64,000 bases of DNA from Cinclus cinclus (taxonomy: Eukaryota; Chordata; Aves; Passeriformes; Cinclidae): NCBI RefSeq assembly GCF_963662255.1, contig NC_085046.1, forward strand, positions 47,569,797 to 47,633,796, read 5' to 3'. The position numbers and the translations under genes were made by a program. Position 1 is the first letter of the stretch; the number at the start of each line of letters is the position of its first letter. The notes under the pieces were generated by a model. The model had not been told where the DNA came from. It worked only from the letters and a program-made list of their open reading frames with translations, and did no database searches. Shown piece by piece: positions 1 to 10,703 of this stretch.

Positions 1-880
1 GCCAGGGCAGAAGTGGGTTTCCATCCCACCTTCTCATGTCTTCCCCATGGTCACGCAGAAAGAACCACAGGTCAGCTGGTGGGGTGTACCCTCTCTCCCT
101 AGCTGGGGGACGTTGGGCTCTAACTCTGGCATCTGTGACTCGCACTGGTGCTGCATTGACCTTCCTCATCTCCTCCCTCACCCCTCTTTTCTCCTCCTTA
201 AACTCCTCTCTGAGTTCCCTAATCACAGCAGAGACCTGAGCCTGCATTGGGCCATTCATTATACTCTCAAAATTCCTGAGCCTATTGGCAACAGAACCCA
301 CTGTCTCGTGGTTGTTGTCAGCATTAATGGCTGCAATGAATGTGGTGTATTGAGATGGCCCCAGGTGTACGAGATTCCACAACATCTGCCCTGTGCACCT
401 GACCTTGTCAGGGTCATTGTCATGTTGCCCACCCCTCCCAAAAAGTACCTCCAGTACTGCCACTTCTCTCAGCTGTTGGATCCTCTCCTCAGCGGTCTTC
501 CAGCGCATTCTATGGTAGTGCTCCCACATTCTCTCTCTGTGGACAAACCTCTCTCTTACACTCATTAAAAGCTGCTCCCAGAGGGAAAGGGGGCCTGGCT
601 CCCTTACAAATACGTGATCCACACCTGAGTCCTGGGTCAGGGGTCCCAAATTCCTTGCCTCAGTACCATCCAGCTTCACACCTGTACCCATAAAGTCCCA
701 GACCCGCAGTAACCATGTTGTAAAAGCCTCACGGCCCCTTCGTACAACGTCTTTACGCAGATTACGGAGACTCTCGTATGACAGGGAGTCCGTGATGATC
801 TGAACCTCTGGCTCCCCTGCTGGTTGTGAGGGCCCTGCTTTCTGATCCTTATTATCCAGGTGCTTTGTTTTCACCTTAGA
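1..880 (-). mobile_element. Endogenous retrovirus gag-like region (partial, damaged)
   Basis: Read on the minus strand, this stretch keeps long open frames with a charged, Gag-like composition. It includes a region dense in Glu, Arg and Lys near 150-250. The part nearest the left edge has an aromatic and acidic segment (FFLRDHGEDMRRWDG at about 25-80). I associate that motif with avian retroviral Gag-type proteins, from memory only. The frame changes once near position 520, which looks like a single frameshift. The region lies downstream of a minus-strand LTR and primer binding site at 1776-2504, so it belongs to the same provirus and continues off the left edge. No protease, reverse transcriptase or envelope part is inside the window. 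Exact Gag boundaries cannot be set. Confidence 0.6.
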
Positions 881-916
881 CTTTCTAGTTTCCACGGGGG
901 CAACTGCTGCTGGTTG

Positions 917-1732
917 TTAGTGCCCTTGCAATTCAGCTGGAACCTGGAGAGATGTAACATTTGTTAGTTCCACCGGTGCACCATCAGGTTCTCCCTCTTT
1001 AAGGCAGGGGGAGAGTTTCTCAAGAGCTGGGGAAAGGTACTCCTTCAGCATCTGGCCCATCTCCTTCACTAGAAACCCCACCCACACTGGATGGTTCCTT
1101 TCTGAGGTGAGCTCTGGGGCAGAATCAGGCTCCGGGGCAACATCCTTTGTCTCTGGGGCAGAATCCTTAGTTTCTGGGGCAGGGGCAGGGTCAGGCTCTG
1201 AGGTAGAATCCTTAGTCTCTGGGGCAGAATCCCTATTTCTTGGGGGACGTATCAGGGTTGTCATCCAAGTCAATCTCCCCTCATCTCTGAATGTTAAATA
1301 GAACAGGTTTACAAGGCCTATTAACAATGTCAGACACTGTATGATATCATTACTACTTAGAAGAGATTTGAACCCTTCAAAAGCTGGTGGAGCAGACCCA
1401 AAAAACTGTGTAAGGGGTTGGGACAAAATTTTTCCTGGTGTCATATCCTCACAATATGTACCATTATTAAAGTAACCCCAAAAACATACAGTTAGAGTGT
1501 GATAGCCCTGAATCCATGTGCCCACCTTCCAGAGGAAGTTAAAAATCCATTAATTTCTCATGTTATCAGCCCACAAAATGAACTGGATAATAGTTACAGC
1601 AGCCTGAGTTATAGGACGCATGTTCAAGTACGGGATTGCAAATGGGAGAGATAAAGCTGTGGCCACATGGAGCCCAAACCATGGTAAGCTGGACAACATG
1701 ATGCCACCTAGCACAAAACTGAGGTAACTCAA
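917..1732 (-). pseudogene. First provirus reading frame with membrane-like segments, one stop codon
   Basis: This is a single minus-strand frame of 272 codons counting its terminal stop, interrupted by one in-frame TAA at 1550-1552. It ends at a TAA at 917-919. The first 60 codons are strongly hydrophobic and look like two membrane-spanning segments. A further hydrophobic stretch lies near 1310-1350. The second half is a Pro/Glu/Asp/Ala-rich section with repeated PETKDS-like units (about 1110-1240). It follows the primer binding site by about 40 bases, so it occupies the position of a retroviral leader or gag 5' part, although multiple membrane segments are unusual for Gag. I do not know a named family for it. 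Apart from the single stop the frame is intact, which suggests a fairly recent insertion. Confidence 0.55.
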
Positions 1733-1775
1733 GAACTGTTATTCCTTTTTCACCCTTTCCTCTCAATGCCCTTGG

Positions 1776-1794
1776 GCCTCACGTTGGGCGGCCA
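1776..1794 (-). other. Retroviral primer binding site (tRNA-Lys-like)
   Basis: Five bases inside the LTR end, the minus strand reads TGGCCGCCCAACGTGAGGC. It starts with TGG as primer binding sites do and resembles the Lys-1,2 type site, with one extra C after TGGC. Its place directly after an LTR ending in ACA supports the reading. The primer assignment is inferred from resemblance only. Confidence 0.6.
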
Positions 1795-1799
1795 AAATC

Positions 1800-2504
1800 T
1801 GTCCTGGTTTGAAAGACAGGTGTTTGCTAAGGAAAGCAGAAGCTTCCCTTTGGACTGAAAAATATGTTCCTTCCTTCCTACAGATTATTATGATTTCGAT
1901 TTTGAAATTAAGGGAGCTCTCAGGCAAAGATATGGGGGTAGGAATAACAGTTCTTCACTAGTGTATCTAACAAGACAAACAAGAACAACAACAGCTATGA
2001 AACTACCCACAAACAGAACAGTAACTCAGTCCCAGTGTTTTTTGGCTGCAGGCACCTTTTCCCTGAGCTGCAGTTTCTGGAGCTGGGGGCAGGCAGGTCC
2101 CGCAGAGCTGCAGGAGGACTGGGGGTGAGGGCAGTGCTGTCCCAGGGGGAAGAGAGAGATGGAGAGAGACCCCTCCACTCACGGTGTCGGTGCTCAGCAG
2201 AGTGCTGGATGGTGGTAGGTTACAGCGAGAAGGCAGCAGTGCAGGGTTTGACAGCAGTGAGGATGGCTCCCGACGCTGGGATGGCAGGGATGGGGTTGAG
2301 GCGGCAATCGTCCTTCTCATCCGAACTCCGTGGGGTAAATGGGGCCAAGCCCAGCCTTCCGCTTCCTCTTCTAGATGTTTGAATCTCGCGGAGTTTCCTC
2401 TTCTCTCTCCTCCCCCTTGTCACCAGGGCCCAGTCAACAGGTATCTTAGCATGACAATGGGGAAAATTCCACAGAGGTAAAAGGGAAAGAACCAACCTCC
2501 AACA
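1800..2504 (-). mobile_element. 5' LTR of a minus-strand endogenous retrovirus
   Basis: A 705-base block that on the minus strand starts TGTTGGAGG and ends in CCAGGACA, with TG...CA ends. Near-identical blocks lie at 9992-10703 and 17070-17764 in the same orientation. They share the end motif TGTCCTGGTTTGA and the GGCAAAGATATGGGG motif as read on the plus strand. The primer binding site and viral reading frames follow at lower coordinates, which makes this the 5' LTR. The partner 3' LTR would be to the left of the window. I see no clear target-site duplication because only one end of the provirus is present. Confidence 0.8.
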
Positions 2505-3405
2505 CAAGGTCATGTGCCATGTGATAAAAGAACACACTTAAAGCTGTTGGTGATAACAATGGCACTGCTTCACAGTTCAAGGTCCTCCCTTAAAAACCAG
2601 GTACTTAGGAAAATGTCCTTTGTGTTCTAGCTCTGCAATTAAACTCACACAGCAAGGGCAGCATGGCAGGGGATGGTCTCTTTGAGGAAAAACCAAGCAC
2701 TAGGTGTGCCAAGCTAGGTACACTGGCAGTCAGGAAAAGGCTGGGTGGCTCCAGGAGTTGCTCAGTGTCATCACTGACCAAGTGTCATCATCTGGGCTAT
2801 GGAGCTACAGAGATTGCCCAGGTGCTCAGTCCCAAGGATGAACAAAGTTCCAACATATTTCTGTCCCTTCTGGAGCAAAGCAAGTACTGGAGAGTGGGGC
2901 AATTCCTGCAGACCATAATTTCATGGTGCATCTGACATGATTTCTGAGGATGCTATGCTGCAAGGAGCAGGCTTTGATGCACCCCTGCAGAGCTAGGCTG
3001 GAGTGGAATAAATAATGTGTACAAAATAGGTATGTTGAAATAAAAATACTTAATTTACTCTTTCACTAAATGGAACAGAATAAAATAAGGAAAATGAGAT
3101 ACAATATCCTTTAGGAAGTTGCTTGTTTCCTTTAAGTTCACTCTGAAGTTCGAGTAATTAGAGAATTCATTTTCTTCTCTTGAAGCTGGAGAATTGCAAA
3201 GGGGTAGCTGAAAACAGAGCTAATTTTCAGCAAACTGCTGAAAATTAATTTTGTAACTGATTCTCACTTTTCATTTAAATGTAGAATCCACTGCATAGAC
3301 CAGGTCTAGTCTGTCATGCTGAAAGGTTCACTGCTTTCAGTGAGAGCCAACAGCAGGTGGCCAGAAGGCAGGACAGGAGGTGGCACTCTGGCCAAGAGGA
3401 ATCTC
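2505..3405. other. Intergenic, no gene seen
   Basis: Unique-looking AT-rich DNA between two retroviral segments. There are short chance open frames only (the longest is 90 codons, at 2663-2935). No repeat family or RNA gene was recognised. Confidence 0.5.
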
Positions 3406-4032
3406 TGTTATTAAAAATGACTGGAAAGTATCTCAAAAGACACAGCTTGGGTATTTATTTATGAAAGCACCAAAGGCAGGAGCCCAAGATAAGCTTAGAC
3501 CCCACTCAGTAAGCCAGACAGGCAAAACCGCTACAAAAACTGTGCCCGCAGCACAGGGTACTTCTCAGGACAACCAAGTTCCCTCAAAGGACCCAGGTAC
3601 AGAGCAGCTGAAGGTCCTTATAGTCCTTGATCAGTCTGGATTGGTGAGTTTTTCAATCCCTTCTGTGATTGGTTCCTTCTTTGCCTACCGATTGGTTCAT
3701 ACCACGGTTCATTTTGGGCCAATCATTTTTGAATCCATCATCCCCATTGGTCAGCACATGGTCCAATCATAATGCAGTCCGTTGTCACCTTATGACTTAA
3801 TTAGTCTAGAAAGTTCTTACCTCTTTGTCCATCAAGCACCTGCTGGCAACACCCACAACTTGTCAACACCCACAACTTGTCAACCATGACCTCCCTCCCC
3901 CAATTACCCACAACAATCGAATAACACTTTGCAACTTCAACAACTAATTAACTCTTTACACAACTTATTAATAACATCACAGTCAATAAACGAATTACAG
4001 TTTTCTATGAACTTTAATGCCACCCTCAAACA
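3406..4032 (-). mobile_element. LTR-like promoter module rich in CCAAT boxes (putative)
   Basis: On the minus strand this block has a promoter-then-polyadenylation order typical of an LTR. Six CCAAT or inverse CCAAT boxes lie at 3763-3767, 3746-3750, 3719-3723, 3691-3695, 3668-3672 and 3640-3644. A TATAAG element follows at 3617-3622, and AATAAATA-type signals lie near 3451-3463, about 150 bases downstream. A 17-base unit is directly duplicated near 3847-3884. The outer ends are guesses, based on TGTT on the minus strand at 4032 and AACA at 3406. No target-site duplication was found and there is no second copy in the window. It could instead be a cellular promoter. Confidence 0.4.
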
Positions 4033-5965
4033 TTTACTTATTTATAACATCTATGAAAGCCCATTTCAGAGCAGAACTTAAAAGACGGAGCAAGTTTTGA
4101 ATAAGTTCTTGTGTGTTTGGGACAACTGACTCAAGCATGCATCATAGAGTAGGTATGGAGCCCAACCTAAAGACCAAAGTGCTGTTCAAACAACATGAAA
4201 TACATTTAGTATTAGCTCTAGGAATCTGCTCATCTAGAGATCATAACCAAACATGGATGCAGCTCCTGCGAGAAAACCAAGCAATGCTATAGTGTATTGC
4301 ACTAAAAAATCAAAGTTACAGTCTACGTAAATTCACCTTGCATCTGAATTCCTGGTAAAGCCAGGCAGTAGCTGAGCCCTTTAGGGCTGAGCGTTTCTCT
4401 TCACAGCCAGTGGGGGGAGCTGGTAGAGAAGAGTTCATGATTCTGGGAAATTGTACTTGTCTCTGAATGTTCGCTCCAGCATGGCACATGCAGCATGGCT
4501 AGATATCTAATCTGCCAAGATAATTGTGACTATTTCCAAGTAAATCAGGCATCCCTATTTAGTTCATTTGATATCCAGAACAGTATTCTATATGAGAAAC
4601 TATATGCAAAACATTTCTCATTTCAAAGAACCAACTATAATAATTAGAAAACAAATATTCACAATGTTTAACACCTTTACTCTCTTCTCCCCACCTTCTA
4701 TTTTTGCTAAGCTTTTAAGAAATTCTTGTTATTTTTCCTCTCTTACCTTTGTTTACGCACCACCAATATATATTAGCTATCCAACCCATTGTTAATTACC
4801 AAGTTACAATGGATGTTATGTATTTTATAACTTATAAACTGAATATAACTTATCAAAGAGAAAGTCTGGGATATAATGAATAGTGATCCTTGTAAATACT
4901 AAATTGCAAAACCAGACTCTACAATATGTTGCCAATAAGATCTCTGGAGGGAGCAGGGGCTGGAGCACTTGGCTTTCAGCCATAAAGTCTCCGATGACAA
5001 ATGTCCACCATGAAAAATCTCCAATTAACTTTTTCCTTTTCACATTTTTTCTCCTATTATTACTCAGTGTCATGTAATCAGTGGAATTTTAAAGGTCAAA
5101 GAAATACTGTGGGGTGTGAGATTGTAATGCCAAGAGCCGGCAAAGTGAGAGTAGAAACAAGCAAAATGACACTGACTTTTATCTGGCTAAGTGATACAGA
5201 AACTTTGATCTGACATGGAAATTACTGTTTCCCCTGTTCTAGAAGCTCTTTAATGGTGCCCATTTATTTCCAGTTTCTGACAAGGACACTGGGAGTGACA
5301 CCAGCATGTAAAAGCCTAAATTGAGTTTATCAGCCTTGCCAGATATCTGGAAGCAATTGTAGATGGCAAGAGAGCTAGAGCAGGGACAGGAGATCAGGTG
5401 GGGTCTCCCATGTACCTGCCCTAAAGTACTAGAAAGAATGGGGAATCTCTGTTACAAATTCCTACACAGTACCTCTAGACTGTTTTCTGGCCTGGGAACT
5501 TTTCCTGGTGTTTAATGATGTTTAAATAACTTTATTCTTAAGTCAAAAAATGTTACCATACATCCAATGGAGCAACGGAAATAAGGCTCATTCTGAGTGC
5601 TCTGCAAAAGGCCAGTGCATTCAGAGTCCTCAGAGCTCAAACCTTCAAATTTTTAAAATCAGCTGCAATCTATAATGATAAATGCTAGAGAGACTTGCAA
5701 AGAAGACAAAGTTCTTGAAAGTCTCATCCACATCATCCTTGCTTGGTTCAGCACTTCACTGTGCTCTGTGGCTCCTCTATTGATGCCTTACTGAATTTGG
5801 TAGTAATAAGCACTTACTTTTCTTTCAGAAAAAATGGGAAACTCCCCTCAATAAAGACAAGGTCTTTTTTTGTAAAATGTGTTCACAAACACACAGTTGT
5901 AAGATCTTGGAGAATTTAAGATCAATGTGAATTTGTAAAAACAGCACAAACTCAAAACCTGATTA
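4033..5965. other. Intergenic, no gene seen
   Basis: AT-rich DNA with only short open frames. No exon structure, repeat family or RNA gene recognised. Confidence 0.5.
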
Positions 5966-6530
5966 TAGAAACATAGAATGCCTTGGTGTGGAAGGGACTT
6001 CAAATACCACCAAGTTCCAGCATCCCTGCCATGGGTAGGAACACCTTCCACTAGACTACGTTGCTCAAGGACTCATCCATCAAAGTCTTGGAACACCTCC
6101 AAGAATGGGGCATCCACAGCTACTCTGTGTAACCTGTTCAGTGCCTCGTGGCTCTCAAAGTAAAGAATTTCTTCCTCCTATCTAATCTAAATCTCTCCTG
6201 TTTCACTTCAAAGCCATTACCATTACCCTTATCCTACCCCTACATGTCCTTGTGAAAAGCCCCTCTCCATCTTTCCTATAGGTTCCCTTTATGTACTGGA
6301 AAGTGCTCTAAGGTCTCCCCAGAGCATTCTCTTCTCTGGGATGAACAACCTCAACTGTCTCAGCCTGTTTACATAGAAGACATGCTCAACCTCTCTGATA
6401 ATTTTGTGGCCTCCTCTGGACTTGCTCCAGCATCTTCACATCCTTTTTATGTTGGGGCCTCAGGATGTGGATGCAGAATTCCAGCAGGGTTTTCACCAGA
6501 AAGGAGTAGATGGGGAGAGCAATCCCAAAA
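5966..6530 (-). mobile_element. CR1 LINE fragment (3' end, 5'-truncated)
   Basis: The plus strand reads the reverse of the avian CR1 3' part. It starts with an ATAGAATG-type end motif and a GGAAGGGACTTCAAA segment. The diagnostic TAAAGAATTTCTTCCT, GGTCTCCCCAGAGCATTCTC and CCTCCTCTGGACTTGCTCCA segments follow. Similarity fades near 6530. This copy covers the untranslated 3' part and carries no intact frame. The high-coordinate end is approximate. Confidence 0.85.
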
Positions 6531-7338
6531 CTAAACTCTCCACCCCACCTTGAAAGCACCACCCTTGTGTTTTGGGCACCCTCCATGCTTCCTGTAACTC
6601 GCTTTCCTGCATGAGTTAATTGGTTTATATGCTTCCTTTCTAATTGCTTTTTAGTTTAATAAAGATTAAACCTTGCCTGTGTCAAACAAAAAATAGCATC
6701 AGGGATCTAATTCCAGAAGAGGCATGTTGATTCTGTGTATAAACACCAGGAAAGAATTCAGACTCTGTGGCTGTGACCTTATTTATTAAGCAGAATATGA
6801 GAACCAAGTATAGTAGCATTACGTGGGACTATTCCTTGAGATACAGATTTCTGAGAAAGGCTGTGAGACTGAAACAATGGGAATTTTGAAAAGACAGTGA
6901 GTAGCAGCATGGTCAAGCAGAAGGGAAATAATTTGGAATAAGGAAGTTTTTTGCTATTGGTGTCAGATCCTTGACTTAGATGCAGTTTTTCTGCAACTGC
7001 TCTCAAGTAAAACTGCTTTATAGCCAGTAATACTAATTTTCTAGAGTAAAGCAACAAAAACTTTAATTGCCACTACAAGTGTTGGAAGGCAATTAGGAAC
7101 AAATAGTGGGACAAAACTATTTAATATATCTTCTAACTTATTCTAAACCGGTATGTACCAGGACAGCAGAATAATGACAAGTTCCTGAATTTATAAAAAT
7201 AAATCCCTTTTCTTTGCACCAAACCAAATAAATAGCTAACAGGTTTGTTTTAAAAAGTAAGTCATAGCCTGCCTGTTATATACTCTGCCAAATTCATCCA
7301 CAGGAATCAGTTTTAGATTACTGTTGCCTTCACTGTGG

Positions 7339-7718
7339 TGTGGCGACCTGGTTCAGGAATGGCACGGCGGCCACCTCCAGGCTGCTCGGGCCATAAGCTC
7401 ACAGACACCAGTGTGCTGGATGGCAAATGGCGTTTATTAGTAGGTTGTATGGGGTTATATAGCTTGTGTTTACTGTGTCACTTCCTTCTGCTTGCGTTGT
7501 AAACCGGGTACTGGTGGCTAACTAGGGGGGTTTAGTAACTTTAATTGTTGAGGGAAGGGGTTCTGTCTGCCCGTACAACGCTATATCTTCCGATCGCCTT
7601 TCCCTAATCATCCACAGATTACTATTATTTATATATCTGTGGAATTGCTGTATGATGCTTCTATCTCTCTGTCTTTGAGTCAGCTTGGGGTGCCTTCGCA
7701 AGGCAGAGCTGTATCACA
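7339..7718 (-). mobile_element. Solo LTR, alpharetrovirus/ERVK-like
   Basis: On the minus strand the block starts TGTGATACAG and ends GGTCGCCACA. It contains a TATATAA box at 7455-7461 and an AATAAA signal at 7433-7438, only about 20 bases downstream. That compact U3/R layout resembles avian leukosis-type LTRs. No viral coding frame flanks it, so it is a solo LTR. No clear target-site duplication was seen. The ends may be off by a few bases because the sequence before the low end repeats TGTGG. Confidence 0.7.
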
Positions 7719-9991
7719 GAGCTGAAATTCACTGATAAGAGTCAAACTCTAGCAGCTGCAGGCTTCCCTTGCTGAAGTTGGCAGCAGCCTGAGAAGTACC
7801 TGAGTCCCCTAGAAGGCTGTCTCTTGTGAGACCTCTCTCTAGGAACGTCGTGGGATTCCAGGTTGAACCAATGGACCCCTGGCCATGATAGTATCCCTGA
7901 CTTCCTAAGTTAGTTCGGTGCAAAGCTATTGGTGGTTCTCACCATACAAAGTAATGTTTTCATTGTTGTCATAGCTATACTTCTGCTACAGGTGGCCTGT
8001 TCCCACCTAACTTGAGAATATCCTTTTTTACAGGGCAGAGGGTGATCCACAAGAGATATATATGGTTTTAATTCATATATTCCTTCTGCTTCCTCTGTTC
8101 CTTATGCCTGCTCACAAAGAAAGGTCATATTGATGGTGTTGTCAGACTGACATGCCACTCTCTGCAAAAAAGAGAAGGAACAGATGCTTAGGAGGAAACA
8201 AAGGCACACCCCCACTCCCTTTTTTTTCTTCTCCACTCAAGCAATAACACTCTGAACACTAATAGATACTGTCATAACAATCTCTCCTTTTTTTTTTTTT
8301 TTTCTGTGTCAACCTTAAGCATAAAAATACACTACAGTCCTTGCCTTTGATCACATACATTCCAGTTTGGGGCTTTGAGTGCCACCATGAGCCACAGAGC
8401 AGTTATCGGGCATATAGAGCAGAACTACATGTAGGTTAACATTATGAAAGAAATTGAAAAGTACTTTATCCATATGCACATGGGTGAAAACATTGCAGAA
8501 AAGGTACAGCAGGACAGCACTTGTTGCAGTGATTGTTGCACAGAGAATAAATACCAGACAAAAAATAACCCAGAGAAATAATGAAAAAATAACTTTAAAA
8601 AATATCAAATGTACAAAAGACCATAAAAAAGTACAATTTCTTCATGCCTTCTTTACTACCCTGTTTTCAGCTGTCAATGAGGAGCCACATATTAAATCGA
8701 CGGTAAGTGAAGAATGTGCTGTCGCACAAAGGGTGTCACAGAAATTGTACAGAAACATCAACGATTTTCTGATAAGACTGACAATAAGAGGACAAGAGTC
8801 ATTGCTCAGGAAGAGGATGCTGTTCTTGTACTTGCTGAAAGAGTTGCAGCTTCTGATTCTCTTGGGACTGAGATGGCATCCCTGCCTGCAGGAACTCTCC
8901 TGCTTCAAGGAGATGTATACAATCATTTATGGAAAACCACACAGGACCACTGAGGTACATGTAGAAACACATGAGCAGACTTGCACAAGCAGAAGAGGGG
9001 AAATCTGGGTTTCTGATAGTAATTTTCTTTCTGACAAGGAAAGTTGTGATGGGGGTTCTCAGTGCCTTAGTGCTAGCAAAAGAGCAGTGCTAGGAACAGC
9101 TGTCTGCTTTTCTGTCCTGGCAGGCAAGGACAGAGTTGAGGAATGTGTCAGAGGAGAAAAGGCTGCAGGAGATAGACTAGAAGGCATGATGATCCTTTCT
9201 TTCATGATTTCTCATAAATATTTGGAAAAGTAAATCTGTGTTTTCCAAGACACAGTTCTGCTGCATAAAACACATTATAACTTCTAAAACTCCAGGGAAA
9301 TAAATTGCATTAATCTATTGAGAAATTACATTTAAAAAAAAATTATGAAAAGGTAGACCCTTTCTATTATATATAAAAACAGCATAAAATACATACTGCT
9401 TTAATTCCATACTCTGTTTGGCAGAACTATCAAACCCACTGATGCATCTTACATTAGCACATCACTACGTTTACACAAAGATAAACATTATAAAAAAATC
9501 TTTAGCCATCTTTTTAAATAAATCCATTTCCTGCAGCAATTCCTCTCTCATTTTCATATCCTCTATCTGTGGAAACCCCTCTGAATTGTTGCAATATGGA
9601 AACCAGCAGGTGACAAGTCTTCCTACTGGAAAAAAGCTGGAAAAAAAGGGGAATTTTCACAAGCTGCATATTTTTTTTTCCATTGGCATTATCATTCCAG
9701 CCCCCTTTTCAAAACTTAACTTAAGCAGGTGACTGCTTGTGTATCCTGGATGGAGCAAATGAAGAAACAAATTTGGAAAGAAGCTTTTCTTGCAATGAGG
9801 AGCACCAAGATGGTTCATGGACTCATCTCCTGCTCCAGGTGTCTCTCTCACTGTCCTCTGACTCTGCTGTGAAAGCACGAAATGTCAGGGCACAGGCTGG
9901 TGGTGCCTGTCCCATAAACGTGTCTGGGCAACACAAACCACCAGGAACTTCCCAACTTTAGCTCTGCTGCTACCTTCTACAGTTACCCTGA
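7719..9991. other. Intergenic with a 16-base T run and one long open frame
   Basis: No recognised gene. There is a poly-T run at 8288-8303. An unusually long plus-strand open frame of 259 codons occupies 8454-9233, beginning with ATG and an A at -3. Its product is Lys/Arg/Leu-rich with no motif I recognise and no splice or promoter evidence. I leave it as unexplained rather than as a gene. Confidence 0.4.
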
Positions 9992-10703
9992 TGTCCTGGT
10001 TTGAAAGACAGGTGTTTGCTAAGAAAGGTAGGAGCTTCTCTTTGAAATGGAGAGTGTAAACCCCTCTCCCTCCAAATTATTATAATTTTGGTATTAAGGG
10101 GGCTCTCAGGCAAAGATATGGGGATAAGAATAACAGTTCTTTACTAATATATTTAACAAGACAAGCAAAAACAAATGAAATTAACAACAAACAGAAAAGT
10201 AACTCAGTTCCAGTCCTTTTTCCTTTTGGCTGCAGGTACCCTCTCCCTGCACTGCAGTTACCAGTGGTGGGGGCAGGATAGGTCTTGCACAGCTGAAAGA
10301 CCACTGGATTGATGGCGTTGGTGTAGCAGGTGGGAGAGGGATGGAGGAGAGACCCCTCCGCTCACGGTGTTGGTTGTGGTGCTCAGCAGGGTGCCTGGAG
10401 GTGGCAGGCTGAAAGCGAGAAGGCAGCAGTGCAGGGTCCGACAGCAGTGAGGGTGGCTCCCGACGCTGAGATGGAAGCGATAGGATTGGCAGTGGCAGCG
10501 GTTCTCCTTCTCCAACTCTGTGAGCAAAATGGGGCCAGTCAGTGCCTTTTGTCTCCTCTTCTGGCTTTTTGGATCTCGCGGTTTTTCCCTCTTCTTCCCC
10601 TCCCCCCCCTTCCCCCTGCCTCTAGGGCCTAGTCAACAGGTATCTTAGCATGACAATGGGGAAAATTCCACAGAGAGAAAAGGGAAAAAAACAACCCACA
10701 ACA
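9992..10703 (-). mobile_element. Solo LTR, same family as 1800-2504
   Basis: A 712-base block matching the 1800-2504 LTR along its length in the same orientation. It shares the TGTCCTGGTTTGA end, the CTCTCAGGCAAAGATATGGG segment and the ATGGGGAAAATTCCACAGAG end segment. On the low side there is no primer binding site, so it stands alone. No target-site duplication was identified: flanks are CCTGA on the low side and ATTAT on the high side. Confidence 0.8.

Noticed and set aside
8351..8926. Minus-strand hydrophobic frames as a decayed GPR141
   Set aside because: They are hydrophobic, but I could find no receptor motifs, and GPR141 would be expected on the plus strand in this arrangement.
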